56,683 nucleotides of DNA from an uncultured Candidatus Actinomarina sp. (GTDB lineage Bacteria > Actinomycetota > Acidimicrobiia > Actinomarinales > Actinomarinaceae): positions 1 through 56,683 of the forward strand of contig CACGBK010000002.1 in assembly GCA_902571385.1 (NCBI GenBank), read 5' to 3'. The translations under genes were made by a program, and so were the position numbers. Positions within the stretch are counted from its first letter, which is position 1. Each line of letters opens with the position of its first letter. Below the pieces are notes generated by a model, which saw only the letters and a list, made by a program, of their open reading frames with translations, did no database searches and was not told where the DNA came from. This document shows, one piece after another, positions 33,358 through 41,376 of the stretch.

Positions 33358-33987
33358 TTAGTTAAATTTATATCCAACTGAATGAACTGTTTTTATCCAA
33401 TCAGATCTTTTTTCGCCTAGTTTTGATCTCAACCTTCTTACATGAACATCAACTGTTCTAGCACCCCCAAAATAGTCATATCCCCAAACTTGTTCTAATA
33501 ATTCCTCTCTAGACCAAACATTATCTTGATTTTCAACAAAAAACTTTAGAAGCTCGTATTCCATAAATGTTAAATCTAGCAATTGATTCTGAATCTTTGC
33601 TTCGTAAGTTTTTAGATTGATAATAAGATCACTAAATTCTATTTTCTCTGATGAGCTGTCACCAAGTAAAGATTGAAACCTTGCAACAACTTCTTTCTCA
33701 TTGCTGTTATTGGAAATTACTTCTATTTTCGGATTTTTAATTAAATCAATACTTTGTTTAAATTCATCTTCATTTGCAACAATTAATTCTGGAATAGGTT
33801 TTGACGCAGACTCAATATCTGACAAATCTTTTTTTGTTATTCCATATAAAGAAAACGATGTACACACTAAATTAACTTCACTTTGAGATGCAATTTCATC
33901 TAAATTAACAGAATCTAAATCATAGGAATTTAGGAAGGATATCACCTTTTCGTGGTCTTTTTCAATATTTATGTATGCTTTTATCAT
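33358..33987 (-). CDS. GlnR-like orphan OmpR-type transcriptional regulator
   Basis: 209 aa. The C-terminal winged helix matches actinobacterial GlnR closely: FMEYELLKFFVENQDNVWSRE-type recognition region and VWGYDYFGGARTVDVHVRRLRSKLG. The N-terminal receiver-like half lacks a recognisable acceptor Asp pocket, as in GlnR, whose activity is not phosphorylation-controlled. It is divergent from the glutamine synthetase gene across 91 bp, fitting nitrogen control. Other OmpR members share the fold, so this stays an assignment by motif and context. Confidence 0.75.
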   Translation of the reverse strand: MIKAYINIEKDHEKVISFLNSYDLDSVNLDEIASQSEVNLVCTSFSLYGITKKDLSDIESASKPIPELIVANEDEFKQSIDLIKNPKIEVISNNSNEKEVVARFQSLLGDSSSEKIEFSDLIINLKTYEAKIQNQLLDLTFMEYELLKFFVENQDNVWSREELLEQVWGYDYFGGARTVDVHVRRLRSKLGEKRSDWIKTVHSVGYKFN

Positions 33988-34078
33988 TTTCCTGAAACAA
34001 ATATTTAATAATTCTGATTATCCAATATTTTAAATAAATACTACATTATTAACGAAGATATTAAAAGGGGTAATAACA

Positions 34079-35107
34079 ATGAAAATTAAAGCTGAATATA
34101 TATGGATTGACGGAAAAACTCCAACTGCAAAATTAAGGAGTAAAACAAAAATTATGGATAAGGGGACTGAACCTCCTATTTGGGGATTTGATGGCTCAAG
34201 TACAGAACAAGCAACAGGAGAACAGTCTGACTGCGTTTTAAAGCCTGTGGGACAATATCCTGATCCGATTAGAGGTGGAGATAACATTCTTGTTATGTGC
34301 GAGGTACTTAACGTTGACATGACACCTCATGCTTCAAATACACGAGCTGCTTGTGCTGCATCTGCGGAAAATTTTTCTGAATTTGAACCAATGTTTGGAT
34401 TAGAACAAGAGTATACATTTTATGAACAATCATACGATTCATTAAAGTATGGACAACCCCTGGGCTTTCCACCATCAGGTTACCCTGCTCCTCAAGGAGG
34501 ATATTACTGTGGTGTTGGCTCCGATGAAGTATATGGAAGATCAATATCTGAAGATCATGCCACTGCCTGCATGGAAGCTGGTCTTAATATTTCTGGAACA
34601 AATGCAGAAGTTATGCCTGGACAATGGGAATTTCAAATAGGACCAGTTGGTGCTCCTAATATTGGAGATGAAATTTGGATTGCAAGGTGGTTACTTTACA
34701 GAATTGCTGAAGACTATAATATTTCTGCAACTCTTACACCTAAGCCTGTGAAAGGTGATTGGAATGGAGCTGGTATGCATACTAATTTCTCAACAAAACA
34801 AATGAGAGAAGATGGTGGATACGATGCAGTTATTGCGGGTTGTGAAGCATTAGGAAAAAATGCTGAATTTCATGTTCAAAATTATGGAGATGGGATTGAA
34901 GATCGTTTAACTGGTGCTCATGAAACTCAAAAATTTGATACCTTTTCGTATGGGGTCAGTGATAGAGGAGCCTCTATTAGGATTCCATGGCAAGTTGAAA
35001 AAGATCAAAAAGGTTATTTAGAAGATAGAAGACCAAACGCAAATGCTGATCCTTATGTAATTGCTACAGTAATGATAGATACTGTTTGTTCTGCAGCTTC
35101 AGGCTAG
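34079..35107 (+). CDS. glnII: Type II (eukaryotic-like) glutamine synthetase
   Basis: 342 aa, the size of GSII (GSI is about 470). GSII blocks: YIWIDG, LRSKTKI, WGFDGSSTEQATGEQSDC, YPDPIRGGDNILVMCEV, GLEQEYTFYEQ, QWEFQIGP, NGAGMHTNFSTK and the RGASIRIP active-site end. It makes glutamine from glutamate, ammonia and ATP in the cytoplasm. Ribosome site AAAAGGGG precedes the ATG. The neighbouring GlnR-like gene probably regulates it. Confidence 0.95.
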   Translation: MKIKAEYIWIDGKTPTAKLRSKTKIMDKGTEPPIWGFDGSSTEQATGEQSDCVLKPVGQYPDPIRGGDNILVMCEVLNVDMTPHASNTRAACAASAENFSEFEPMFGLEQEYTFYEQSYDSLKYGQPLGFPPSGYPAPQGGYYCGVGSDEVYGRSISEDHATACMEAGLNISGTNAEVMPGQWEFQIGPVGAPNIGDEIWIARWLLYRIAEDYNISATLTPKPVKGDWNGAGMHTNFSTKQMREDGGYDAVIAGCEALGKNAEFHVQNYGDGIEDRLTGAHETQKFDTFSYGVSDRGASIRIPWQVEKDQKGYLEDRRPNANADPYVIATVMIDTVCSAASG

Positions 35108-35715
35108 CCCGAAGTATTTATAGCAACAATTTCATCAATTTTTTCTTGAAAAAGATTGATGTTATTGTTGAAAGAATCTAAAGCAGTGGCTCTTCTCTCA
35201 CCAGTATCAGAAGATGTAAGGCCCTCCAACAACTCTTCTGTATCTGAAAAAATTAGTTCTGCTAACGATTTTAATTCTTCATGACTTTTAACAAGCCCTG
35301 CAAAGGTTGAGGGTGGTCCAGGCTCAGATACGGTTTCAACAAATTGGCTTGCATCCTGAATAAATTCTGCAAACTCATCTTTTGCCTCTTGGTAGGAAAT
35401 TTCTTCATTGTCCCATTTGTCATTTGCCTCTAAGACCTTTGTTGCAAGATCAATAGATTGAATTTTTTCTGATGAAATTTCTTCAAGGTAAGTAACAACT
35501 TCGCTAGGTAACGTAGTTGTAGTTGTAGTAGTTGTATCTTCAGATACAGGCTCTTCCTCTGGCTCAACAACCACTTGTTCAACAGAAGGCTCTATCTCCA
35601 AGTTATTATTATTAGTGACTCTATTTATAAATGTATATGTTGTGGCAATCATACCAATAAGAACTAGCGGTAATACCAGTCGTCCAGGTTTAGGGTCTTC
35701 GTTAAATGTATCCAT
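35104..35715 (-). CDS. Single-pass anchored extracytoplasmic protein, unknown
   Basis: 203 aa. An N-terminal membrane helix (LVLPLVLIGMIATTYTF), then an acidic linker with a Thr8 run (EDTTTTTTTTLPS) and a C-terminal, probably helical domain (YLEEISSEKIQSIDLATKVLE ... LFQEKIDEIVA). The Thr-rich linker recalls that of the lipoprotein at 1798. It converges with glnII (4 bp overlap). No family recognised. Confidence 0.6.
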   Translation of the reverse strand: MDTFNEDPKPGRLVLPLVLIGMIATTYTFINRVTNNNNLEIEPSVEQVVVEPEEEPVSEDTTTTTTTTLPSEVVTYLEEISSEKIQSIDLATKVLEANDKWDNEEISYQEAKDEFAEFIQDASQFVETVSEPGPPSTFAGLVKSHEELKSLAELIFSDTEELLEGLTSSDTGERRATALDSFNNNINLFQEKIDEIVAINTSG

Positions 35716-35717
35716 GT

Positions 35718-35921
35718 TTACAGTTTATCAAAGATGCTAACAATATCTTTAGTTATTACTTCCCAGTCAAAATTTTCTTCTTTTGTTATAGTCAGAAATC
35801 CAGGCCCCACAAATACTGTAGCAACACCAACCACTTCCATTAAAGATTTTGAAATGGCATCGTTTTTTTGATCAAATAATATTTTTTTGGCATTTGGATT
35901 TGGTGTATCAATTAATTCCAT
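35718..35921 (-). CDS. Isolated Nfu N-terminal domain protein
   Basis: 67 aa. TPNPNAKKILFDQ ... SLMEVVGVATVFVGPGFLTITKEENFDWEVI is the Nfu_N fold (usual PNP..L.F), which in full Nfu proteins precedes a CxxC Fe-S scaffold domain absent here. It is 2 bp downstream of nothing on its own strand but sits 2 bp before the anchored-protein gene in transcription order. Role may be as a targeting adaptor in Fe-S delivery; inference only. Confidence 0.7.
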   Translation of the reverse strand: MELIDTPNPNAKKILFDQKNDAISKSLMEVVGVATVFVGPGFLTITKEENFDWEVITKDIVSIFDKL

Positions 35922-35965
35922 AATTAAGATTTATTTTAATATAAATATTATTAATATATGACAGT

Positions 35966-36508
35966 ATGAATTATCAAAATTTAAACAAAGAAATCTCGGG
36001 AATTAGTTTTCAAAAAAAATATTTATACAGTATTTTTGGTCTTTATTTATTTTCAATTGGTACAACAATACTTGGTTATTCTATATATCTATTACTCGAG
36101 TCTCTGGGGATAGTTCCAAAATCGGTAATTACTTGGAATGCACAAGGTCTTTTCTGGTTCCTGATCCTTTTCTCTCTATCTTTATTTATTTTATTTATAC
36201 CTGTTGAATTTCTAAATATATTTAAAATTTATAATCTAACTTTCAAAGATTTAATAGTGAACATAATTTTAGTAATATTTACTTCTCTGATTTCACTAGT
36301 ATTTTTTCAGTTTTTTTTGACTCCTTCTAATTTAGTTTTAAATGATCTTATTGATATTGGCAAAGCAGTGTCTTTCTCTGGCTTTATTGCAATACCACTA
36401 ATTTTATTTTTACAACACAACTTTAAAAGAACTATTGGTTTTTCAGATAACTTCTCATATTCTTTAACTTATTTTCTCTGGGTGTTGTCTTCACAGTTAT
36501 TTTTATAG
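35966..36508 (+). CDS. Multi-pass membrane protein, unknown
   Basis: 180 aa, five hydrophobic helices (for example LYSIFGLYLFSIGTTILGYS and FWFLILFSLSLFILFIPV). Convergent with argS, whose stop lies 1 bp past this gene's stop. No recognisable motif. Confidence 0.55.
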   Translation: MNYQNLNKEISGISFQKKYLYSIFGLYLFSIGTTILGYSIYLLLESLGIVPKSVITWNAQGLFWFLILFSLSLFILFIPVEFLNIFKIYNLTFKDLIVNIILVIFTSLISLVFFQFFLTPSNLVLNDLIDIGKAVSFSGFIAIPLILFLQHNFKRTIGFSDNFSYSLTYFLWVLSSQLFL

Positions 36509-36509
36509 G

Positions 36510-38153
36510 TTACATCTCTTCTACTGGTTCTAAACCTAGACACTCCATTAGTAAACTTGAATACGCAATAAAATATTCTGTGATTTTTAATTTATTAAAT
36601 TTTACTATTTCATTTTCATTTTCTAATATATTTTCATTTTGATACATTGAATTAAATAAATTTGATAGTTCATAAAGATAGTCGGCTAAATGATGAGGTT
36701 CGTTATTTTCTAATGCCAAATTAAAAAAATATTCAAATTTTATCAATTCTCTAGTAAGTTTTAAATCACTTTCATCAAAATCTCGAATATTAAGATTTAG
36801 AGCACTTGTGTTTATTGAAGCATTATTTAATAATTTTTTTGCTCTTACTAAAGCATATTGAACATAAATACCAGTTTTTCCACTTATGTTGGTAAATTTA
36901 TCTAAATCAAATTTATAATCAGTCATTCTATTTGTTTTAAGATCGCTAAAAGTTAGAACAGTGTTTGCAAGCAATTTATTTGTATCGTCATCTAAATCTT
37001 TATTTATTTGTTTTATTTTCAAGGAAGTTTCTTCAAATAAATCAATTAATTTTTTCGCATCCCCTTCTCTTGTTTTGTACGGATTCCCATTTGAATCATT
37101 GACTGTTCCAAATGCAATATGTTGATATTCCTTATCACTAAACTCAAAATACTTTATAGATTTGATAAGCTGTTCAAAATGCAACTTTTGTCTTTTATCA
37201 ACTATGTAAAGAGTTTTATCTACTTTATTTTGTTTTGTTCTATTTAATACAGTTGCTAAGTCGGTAGTTAAGTAAAGGTATGAACCATCTGATTTTGTTA
37301 TCAAAATTTTAGGCTCAGATATAAAATTTGAAACGTATGCGCCATCATCAAGTGATATTTTTCCATCGTCTTTTAGTTTTTTAATCATTCCAGGGATAAG
37401 ATGATTAACGTCACTTTCACCCATCCATAAATCAAACTGTTGATTAAGTACTTGAAGGGTATCTTTTATTGATTCAATTGAGATTTCACGTAACTTTTTC
37501 CATTTTTTTATAATTTTTGAATTATTTTCATTTAGCATTTTGTTGTTTGCTTGAGCTAATTCTTTGAATTCATTATCTTCTAAATAGAGGTTTGAAGCTT
37601 TGGGATAAATTTTTTCTAGACTATCTATATTAATATCATCAATACCAATTTTATTTTGATCAATGTAACTAATAATCTGGGCAATTGGCATTCCCCAATC
37701 ACCCATATGAATATCACTTAAAACATTGTGACCTGCCAGTTCGTATATGCGATATAAGCTTCTACCAATATTTAATGACCTAAGATGCCCAACATGAAGT
37801 GGTTTACCGATATTTGGCCCTCCATAATCAAGAAGGACTGTTTGGGGGTTTTGAACTTTTATATTATTTCTTATTTTGTCAAAATTATGAGTAAATGTTT
37901 CAATATTAATTTCTAAATTTATAAAATAATTATCAGTAATTTCAAATTTTTTAATTGAAGATTCTTTATCTATTATCTTGTAAAAAGAATTCTCAATATT
38001 TTTTATCTTCTCATGATTTTGAAATTTAACTAAATTATTTATTTGATAATCATAATTTGGATTATTTGAAATTCTTAAGGAAATAGATTCTGGACCGATT
38101 AGTTCTTGAAGTTCGTCTTCTAAATTTTTTATTAATTTTATTAATTGATACAT
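36510..38153 (-). CDS. argS: Arginyl-tRNA synthetase
   Basis: 547 aa. Class I signature GGPNIGKPLHVGHLRS (H120-H123 is the HIGH motif, HVGH). SPKFGQTFI-type N-domain residues and a C-terminal anticodon-binding DALR domain (YVQYALVRAKKLLNN ... SLLMECLGLEPV) are present. KMSK is usually degenerate in ArgRS. Charges tRNA-Arg; a tRNA-Arg(TCG) gene lies just upstream. The ATG overlaps the WecG-like gene stop by 1 bp. Confidence 0.95.
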   Translation of the reverse strand: MYQLIKLIKNLEDELQELIGPESISLRISNNPNYDYQINNLVKFQNHEKIKNIENSFYKIIDKESSIKKFEITDNYFINLEINIETFTHNFDKIRNNIKVQNPQTVLLDYGGPNIGKPLHVGHLRSLNIGRSLYRIYELAGHNVLSDIHMGDWGMPIAQIISYIDQNKIGIDDINIDSLEKIYPKASNLYLEDNEFKELAQANNKMLNENNSKIIKKWKKLREISIESIKDTLQVLNQQFDLWMGESDVNHLIPGMIKKLKDDGKISLDDGAYVSNFISEPKILITKSDGSYLYLTTDLATVLNRTKQNKVDKTLYIVDKRQKLHFEQLIKSIKYFEFSDKEYQHIAFGTVNDSNGNPYKTREGDAKKLIDLFEETSLKIKQINKDLDDDTNKLLANTVLTFSDLKTNRMTDYKFDLDKFTNISGKTGIYVQYALVRAKKLLNNASINTSALNLNIRDFDESDLKLTRELIKFEYFFNLALENNEPHHLADYLYELSNLFNSMYQNENILENENEIVKFNKLKITEYFIAYSSLLMECLGLEPVEEM

Positions 38154-38887
38154 TATTTACTTAAGTATTGCTTTATAAAGTAAATTATAAATAAAAAGTT
38201 ATCAATCAAATAGCGTCTAAATAATCTTTTTGGCTCCTGTACCAAGCGGAAGAGCCACTCTAGCCCTACATTAGCGATTAACTCAGGAGCTTTAATTTTC
38301 GTTTTAGCAACCCATTCAAAAACAGCACCAATTCCGACCATGTTTGAATTAATATCGTATTTTTTATTAATCAAATCTATAAATTGTTCTTGCTTGGGGA
38401 ATCCCAAAGAAACCCATACAATATCAGGATTTAATTTTAATATATCTTCTAAATATTTTATTTCAGACAATTCATTTACTTCATGCATTGGAGGACAAGC
38501 AAACCCCTTTATATTTATTTTTGGGTGTATTTTTATTATTTCATCGATCATTTTTGTTGTTACTTCTTGTGTATTACCAAAAAAATAATGTGAAGTATTA
38601 CTATCTATACCTTCTTGAATTGTATTCAAAAATAATTTGTATCCATCAACCCTCTTTTGTTTATTTTTGTAAAGTAATCTTGATGACTTAGCAACTGGAA
38701 ATCCATCCGGGCATCTTATTGAAAAAGAATTAATAGTATTACAAATTATTTCATCTTTATAGCTTCTTACGAGAGTATTTGCATTACATATAGCAACAGA
38801 AATTTTGCTACCGTTAATCAAAACTTCCGATACCTCTTCAATCTTTGTGAGTGATATCTCAGTCTTTAAAATACGAACACTATCCAT
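38153..38887 (-). CDS. WecG/TagA/CpsF-family (GT26) glycosyltransferase
   Basis: 244 aa. Family blocks: ICNANTLVRSYKD, CPDGFPVAKSS, YFFGNTQEV, GFACPP, PDIVWVSLGFPKQEQFI and GVGAVFEW-like IGAVFEWVAKTKIKAPE, then GLEWLFRLVQEPKRLFRRYL. GT26 enzymes add the second sugar (N-acetylmannosamine or its uronic acid) on undecaprenyl-linked precursors of surface glycans or teichoic linkers. It is the first gene of the glycan region. Confidence 0.9.
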   Translation of the reverse strand: MDSVRILKTEISLTKIEEVSEVLINGSKISVAICNANTLVRSYKDEIICNTINSFSIRCPDGFPVAKSSRLLYKNKQKRVDGYKLFLNTIQEGIDSNTSHYFFGNTQEVTTKMIDEIIKIHPKINIKGFACPPMHEVNELSEIKYLEDILKLNPDIVWVSLGFPKQEQFIDLINKKYDINSNMVGIGAVFEWVAKTKIKAPELIANVGLEWLFRLVQEPKRLFRRYLIDNFLFIIYFIKQYLSK

Positions 38888-38925
38888 AATTGAAACTATT
38901 ATATAAATGAAAATCTAATTAAAGA

Positions 38926-38931
38926 TATAAT
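38926..38931 (+). promoter_or_regulatory. -10 box of tRNA-Arg
   Basis: TATAAT lies 15 nt before the tRNA-Arg 5' end. No convincing -35 was seen. Confidence 0.35.
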
Positions 38932-38946
38932 TTATAAACAATTTAA

Positions 38947-39020
38947 GCGCCTGTAGCTCAATTGGACAGAGCATCTGACTTCGGATCAGAGGGTTGGGGG
39001 TTCGAATCCCTCCAGGCGTG
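38947..39020 (+). tRNA. tRNA-Arg (anticodon TCG)
   Basis: 74 nt cloverleaf: acceptor GCGCCTG/CAGGCGT (first pair G-T), D-stem GCTC/GAGC, anticodon stem TCTGA/TCAGA with loop CTTCGGA, T-arm GGGGG TTCGAAT CCCTC-type. CCA is not encoded. Decodes CGA and, by modification, others. Confidence 0.93.
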
Positions 39021-39023
39021 CTT

Positions 39024-40130
39024 TTAAAAAGCAAAATCTAATATTTTTTTAATTCGTGTCTCTAGACTTATATCTTTCAATTCTGCAGTACTTAATTCAT
39101 CATTATTTTTAGACTGATTAATGGCTACATTTAAACTCCTATTCTTTTCAAGATCAAAATAAGAAATTTTTTGATTTAAAGGAAGTGATCTATGTGAAGG
39201 AAAGTCCATCGCTATTACAGACAGTTTTGCATAAATATATTCAAAATACTTTAATGGAGAAGTATGTTGATAAGAATGAGTATTATTTGCATTATTTAAA
39301 AGCAAACCTATCTTACACATTTGTATGATATTTATTGTCTCACTTCTATTTTTCCTTCCATGAAAAATTACATAATCTTCAATATTCAAATCTTTTACTA
39401 CAGTTTTTAAGTCTTCTATTTGATCAAGGTCTCCACCTATGATTTCAAGATTGAACTCCTGAAAAATTTTTTCTTCATTGTATTTCCTTAAAAATTCTGG
39501 GAAACCCCTATTTACTCCAAAGCGTGATAAATTACCTGCATAAACAATAGAATTTCTTTTTTGATAAAGGTTTTCCTCAAATAATTCTACGTCTACTCCA
39601 TTGTGGAGAACAATTGAATTACTTATATTCTTATAGTTTTTTTGTAAATCTTTATTTAGAAATATTATGTATACATTTTCATAATCACCAATTTTTTTGA
39701 TAACAAAATTTCTGATTCTAGACTCCTGATGACATTCAAAAATTACCTTATATTTCTTTCTTGCAGCAAAAAATGCAATCCAATCAGATCTAGTAAAAAA
39801 GATATCTCCGTTGTTTTTTTTGAAATATTTTGAAATTGTTCTTCTTGACCAAAGAAAATGACTTATATGAAACATAGTTTTTTTAAATATTTGGATCCTT
39901 CCATGTGGAAGATAATGATTTATACCATTAATCTCAAGACTTTCAGTGAAAGAATAATATTCTTGCAAAACCTTTAAATCATCGGAGCTCGTTTTTTCTC
40001 TAAGAGGAAAATATAGACATACATCTATACCTTTTTTAATAAAATACTTTATGTTAGAAATAGATTGAAGACTATTAGCTGTTGATGCAGGAAATGTTTG
40101 GTAAGTTACATAATTTAAAGTTTGATTCAT
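39024..40130 (-). CDS. GT4-family glycosyltransferase
   Basis: 368 aa. GT-B shape: N-domain opens with a mobile acceptor-side loop (TFPASTANSLQSISN); C-domain has IVYAGNLSR, EIIGGD, VIFHGRKNRSE and the EFAS-like region SPLKYFEYIYAKLSVIAMDFPSHR, where the donor-binding E is E337. No membrane anchor. It likely adds a sugar to a lipid-linked glycan. Its end is only 3 bp from the tRNA-Arg 3' end, facing it. Confidence 0.85.
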   Translation of the reverse strand: MNQTLNYVTYQTFPASTANSLQSISNIKYFIKKGIDVCLYFPLREKTSSDDLKVLQEYYSFTESLEINGINHYLPHGRIQIFKKTMFHISHFLWSRRTISKYFKKNNGDIFFTRSDWIAFFAARKKYKVIFECHQESRIRNFVIKKIGDYENVYIIFLNKDLQKNYKNISNSIVLHNGVDVELFEENLYQKRNSIVYAGNLSRFGVNRGFPEFLRKYNEEKIFQEFNLEIIGGDLDQIEDLKTVVKDLNIEDYVIFHGRKNRSETINIIQMCKIGLLLNNANNTHSYQHTSPLKYFEYIYAKLSVIAMDFPSHRSLPLNQKISYFDLEKNRSLNVAINQSKNNDELSTAELKDISLETRIKKILDFAF

Positions 40131-40192
40131 AATTCAAAGCTACTATAAATTTTTTATTATCGAAAAATATTTTTTATAGAGTGTGATATTGA

Positions 40193-40198
40193 TAAAAT
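40193..40198 (+). promoter_or_regulatory. -10 box for leaderless DUF2236 transcript
   Basis: TAAAAT ends 6 nt before the ATG at 40205; no ribosome site. Confidence 0.4.
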
Positions 40199-40204
40199 TT
40201 ACTT

Positions 40205-41047
40205 ATGAGCGGTGACCCAGGATATTTCGGACCAGAATCAATGATGTGGAAGGTAAATAAAGAGATTACGGTTCTTTTTGGTGGGGCAAGAGCTTTACTT
40301 ATGCACGCAGCACATCCTCTTATTGCTGCTGGAGCAAGACAGACTTCTTTTTATCAGCGTGACCCATGGAAAAGATTAATTAGAACCTTATCTTTACAGA
40401 ATTCTGTAACTTTTGGAACAATTGTAGAAGCAGACGACAGTGCTACAAGAATTAATAGATTACATGAAGTGATAAAAGGAGAAGATGAAATAACAGGAAA
40501 CATTTATGACGCACTTGATCACGAACAATTGCTTTGGGTCCATGCATGCCTACAGATATCATCAATATATTTTTACGAGAAAACTGTTAAAAAGCTAACA
40601 GACGAAGAAAAAAATCAATATCACAGGGAAAATATGTTATCTGCAAAATTAGTTTTAATTGATATAGAACAAATGCCCAAGACACATAACGACCTTAGAG
40701 ATTGGGTAATTCAAAAAAGTAAAGAGAAAAATTATTTGATTATGACTGATGTTGCAAGAGACGTTGAAGATATAATTTCTGGCGGTCCTGTGCCAAAACA
40801 TATTAAACCTATATGGCCTTTCATTGCTTTTACAGCATTTAATACATTACCCGATGAATTTAAGAACTTATATGGAATAAAAACTACAAAGTTGAAGTCT
40901 TTAATTCTTATTTTTAACTTAACTTTCTTAAAAATAACTAGACCTTTTCTTCCACCATTTTTTAGATTAATACCACCAGCTAGATGGGCAAAACAAAGGC
41001 TTACAAAAAATCCAGATTTAAAATTTAATGATAAAGCAAAAATATAG
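40205..41047 (+). CDS. DUF2236 (MpaB/latex-clearing-like oxygenase) family protein
   Basis: 280 aa. Recognisable blocks: SMMWKVNKEITVLFGGARALLMHAAHPLIAAG, RDPWKRLIRTL with FGTIVEA, and WVHACLQISSIYFYE, with histidines (H34, H37, H116) where the family binds haem or iron. Members include rubber oxygenase and a mycophenolic-acid-pathway oxygenase; the family is abundant in actinobacteria. Substrate unknown. It interrupts the glycan genes and probably has nothing to do with them. Confidence 0.85.
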   Translation: MSGDPGYFGPESMMWKVNKEITVLFGGARALLMHAAHPLIAAGARQTSFYQRDPWKRLIRTLSLQNSVTFGTIVEADDSATRINRLHEVIKGEDEITGNIYDALDHEQLLWVHACLQISSIYFYEKTVKKLTDEEKNQYHRENMLSAKLVLIDIEQMPKTHNDLRDWVIQKSKEKNYLIMTDVARDVEDIISGGPVPKHIKPIWPFIAFTAFNTLPDEFKNLYGIKTTKLKSLILIFNLTFLKITRPFLPPFFRLIPPARWAKQRLTKNPDLKFNDKAKI

Positions 41048-41059
41048 AAAAGTTAAAAA

Positions 41060-41257
41060 GTGAAGGATTTAAACAATTTAGATAAAAATTTTAATGAAAA
41101 TATCAATGAATTAAAAAATCTTCTTGATGAATTAAAAAGAGATTTAAATACAAAACTAAGTTCCGTTAGCGAATCTGAAGAATTATTAGAAGTCGTTGAA
41201 AGCTACAAATTAAAAATTGAGAATTTATCGAATTCTTTTGGAGATGAAGAGGAATAA
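41060..41257 (+). CDS. Small coiled-coil protein, unknown
   Basis: 65 aa, GTG start 12 bp after the DUF2236 gene. Almost wholly amphipathic helix with heptads (INELKNLLDELKRDL ... LLEVVESYKLKIENL) and an acidic end. Could be a small adaptor. No family recognised. Confidence 0.5.
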   Translation: MKDLNNLDKNFNENINELKNLLDELKRDLNTKLSSVSESEELLEVVESYKLKIENLSNSFGDEEE

Positions 41258-41296
41258 ATTAGTTTTTAAATTTTTATCATGTAATATTATGTATCA

Positions 41297-41369
41297 GGGT
41301 CGGTAGCTCAATTGGTAGAGCAGGAGCCTTTTAAGCTCAAGGTCGTGGGTTCGATTCCCACCCGACCCA
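41297..41369 (+). tRNA. tRNA-Lys (anticodon TTT)
   Basis: 73 nt. Acceptor GGGTCGG/CCGACCC, D-stem GCTC/GAGC, anticodon loop CTTTTAA on stem GGAGC/GCTCA (the first pair, G-A, is a mismatch), T-loop TTCGATT. CCA not encoded. TAATAT (41282-41287) is a possible -10. Confidence 0.93.
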
Positions 41370-41376
41370 CAAAACT

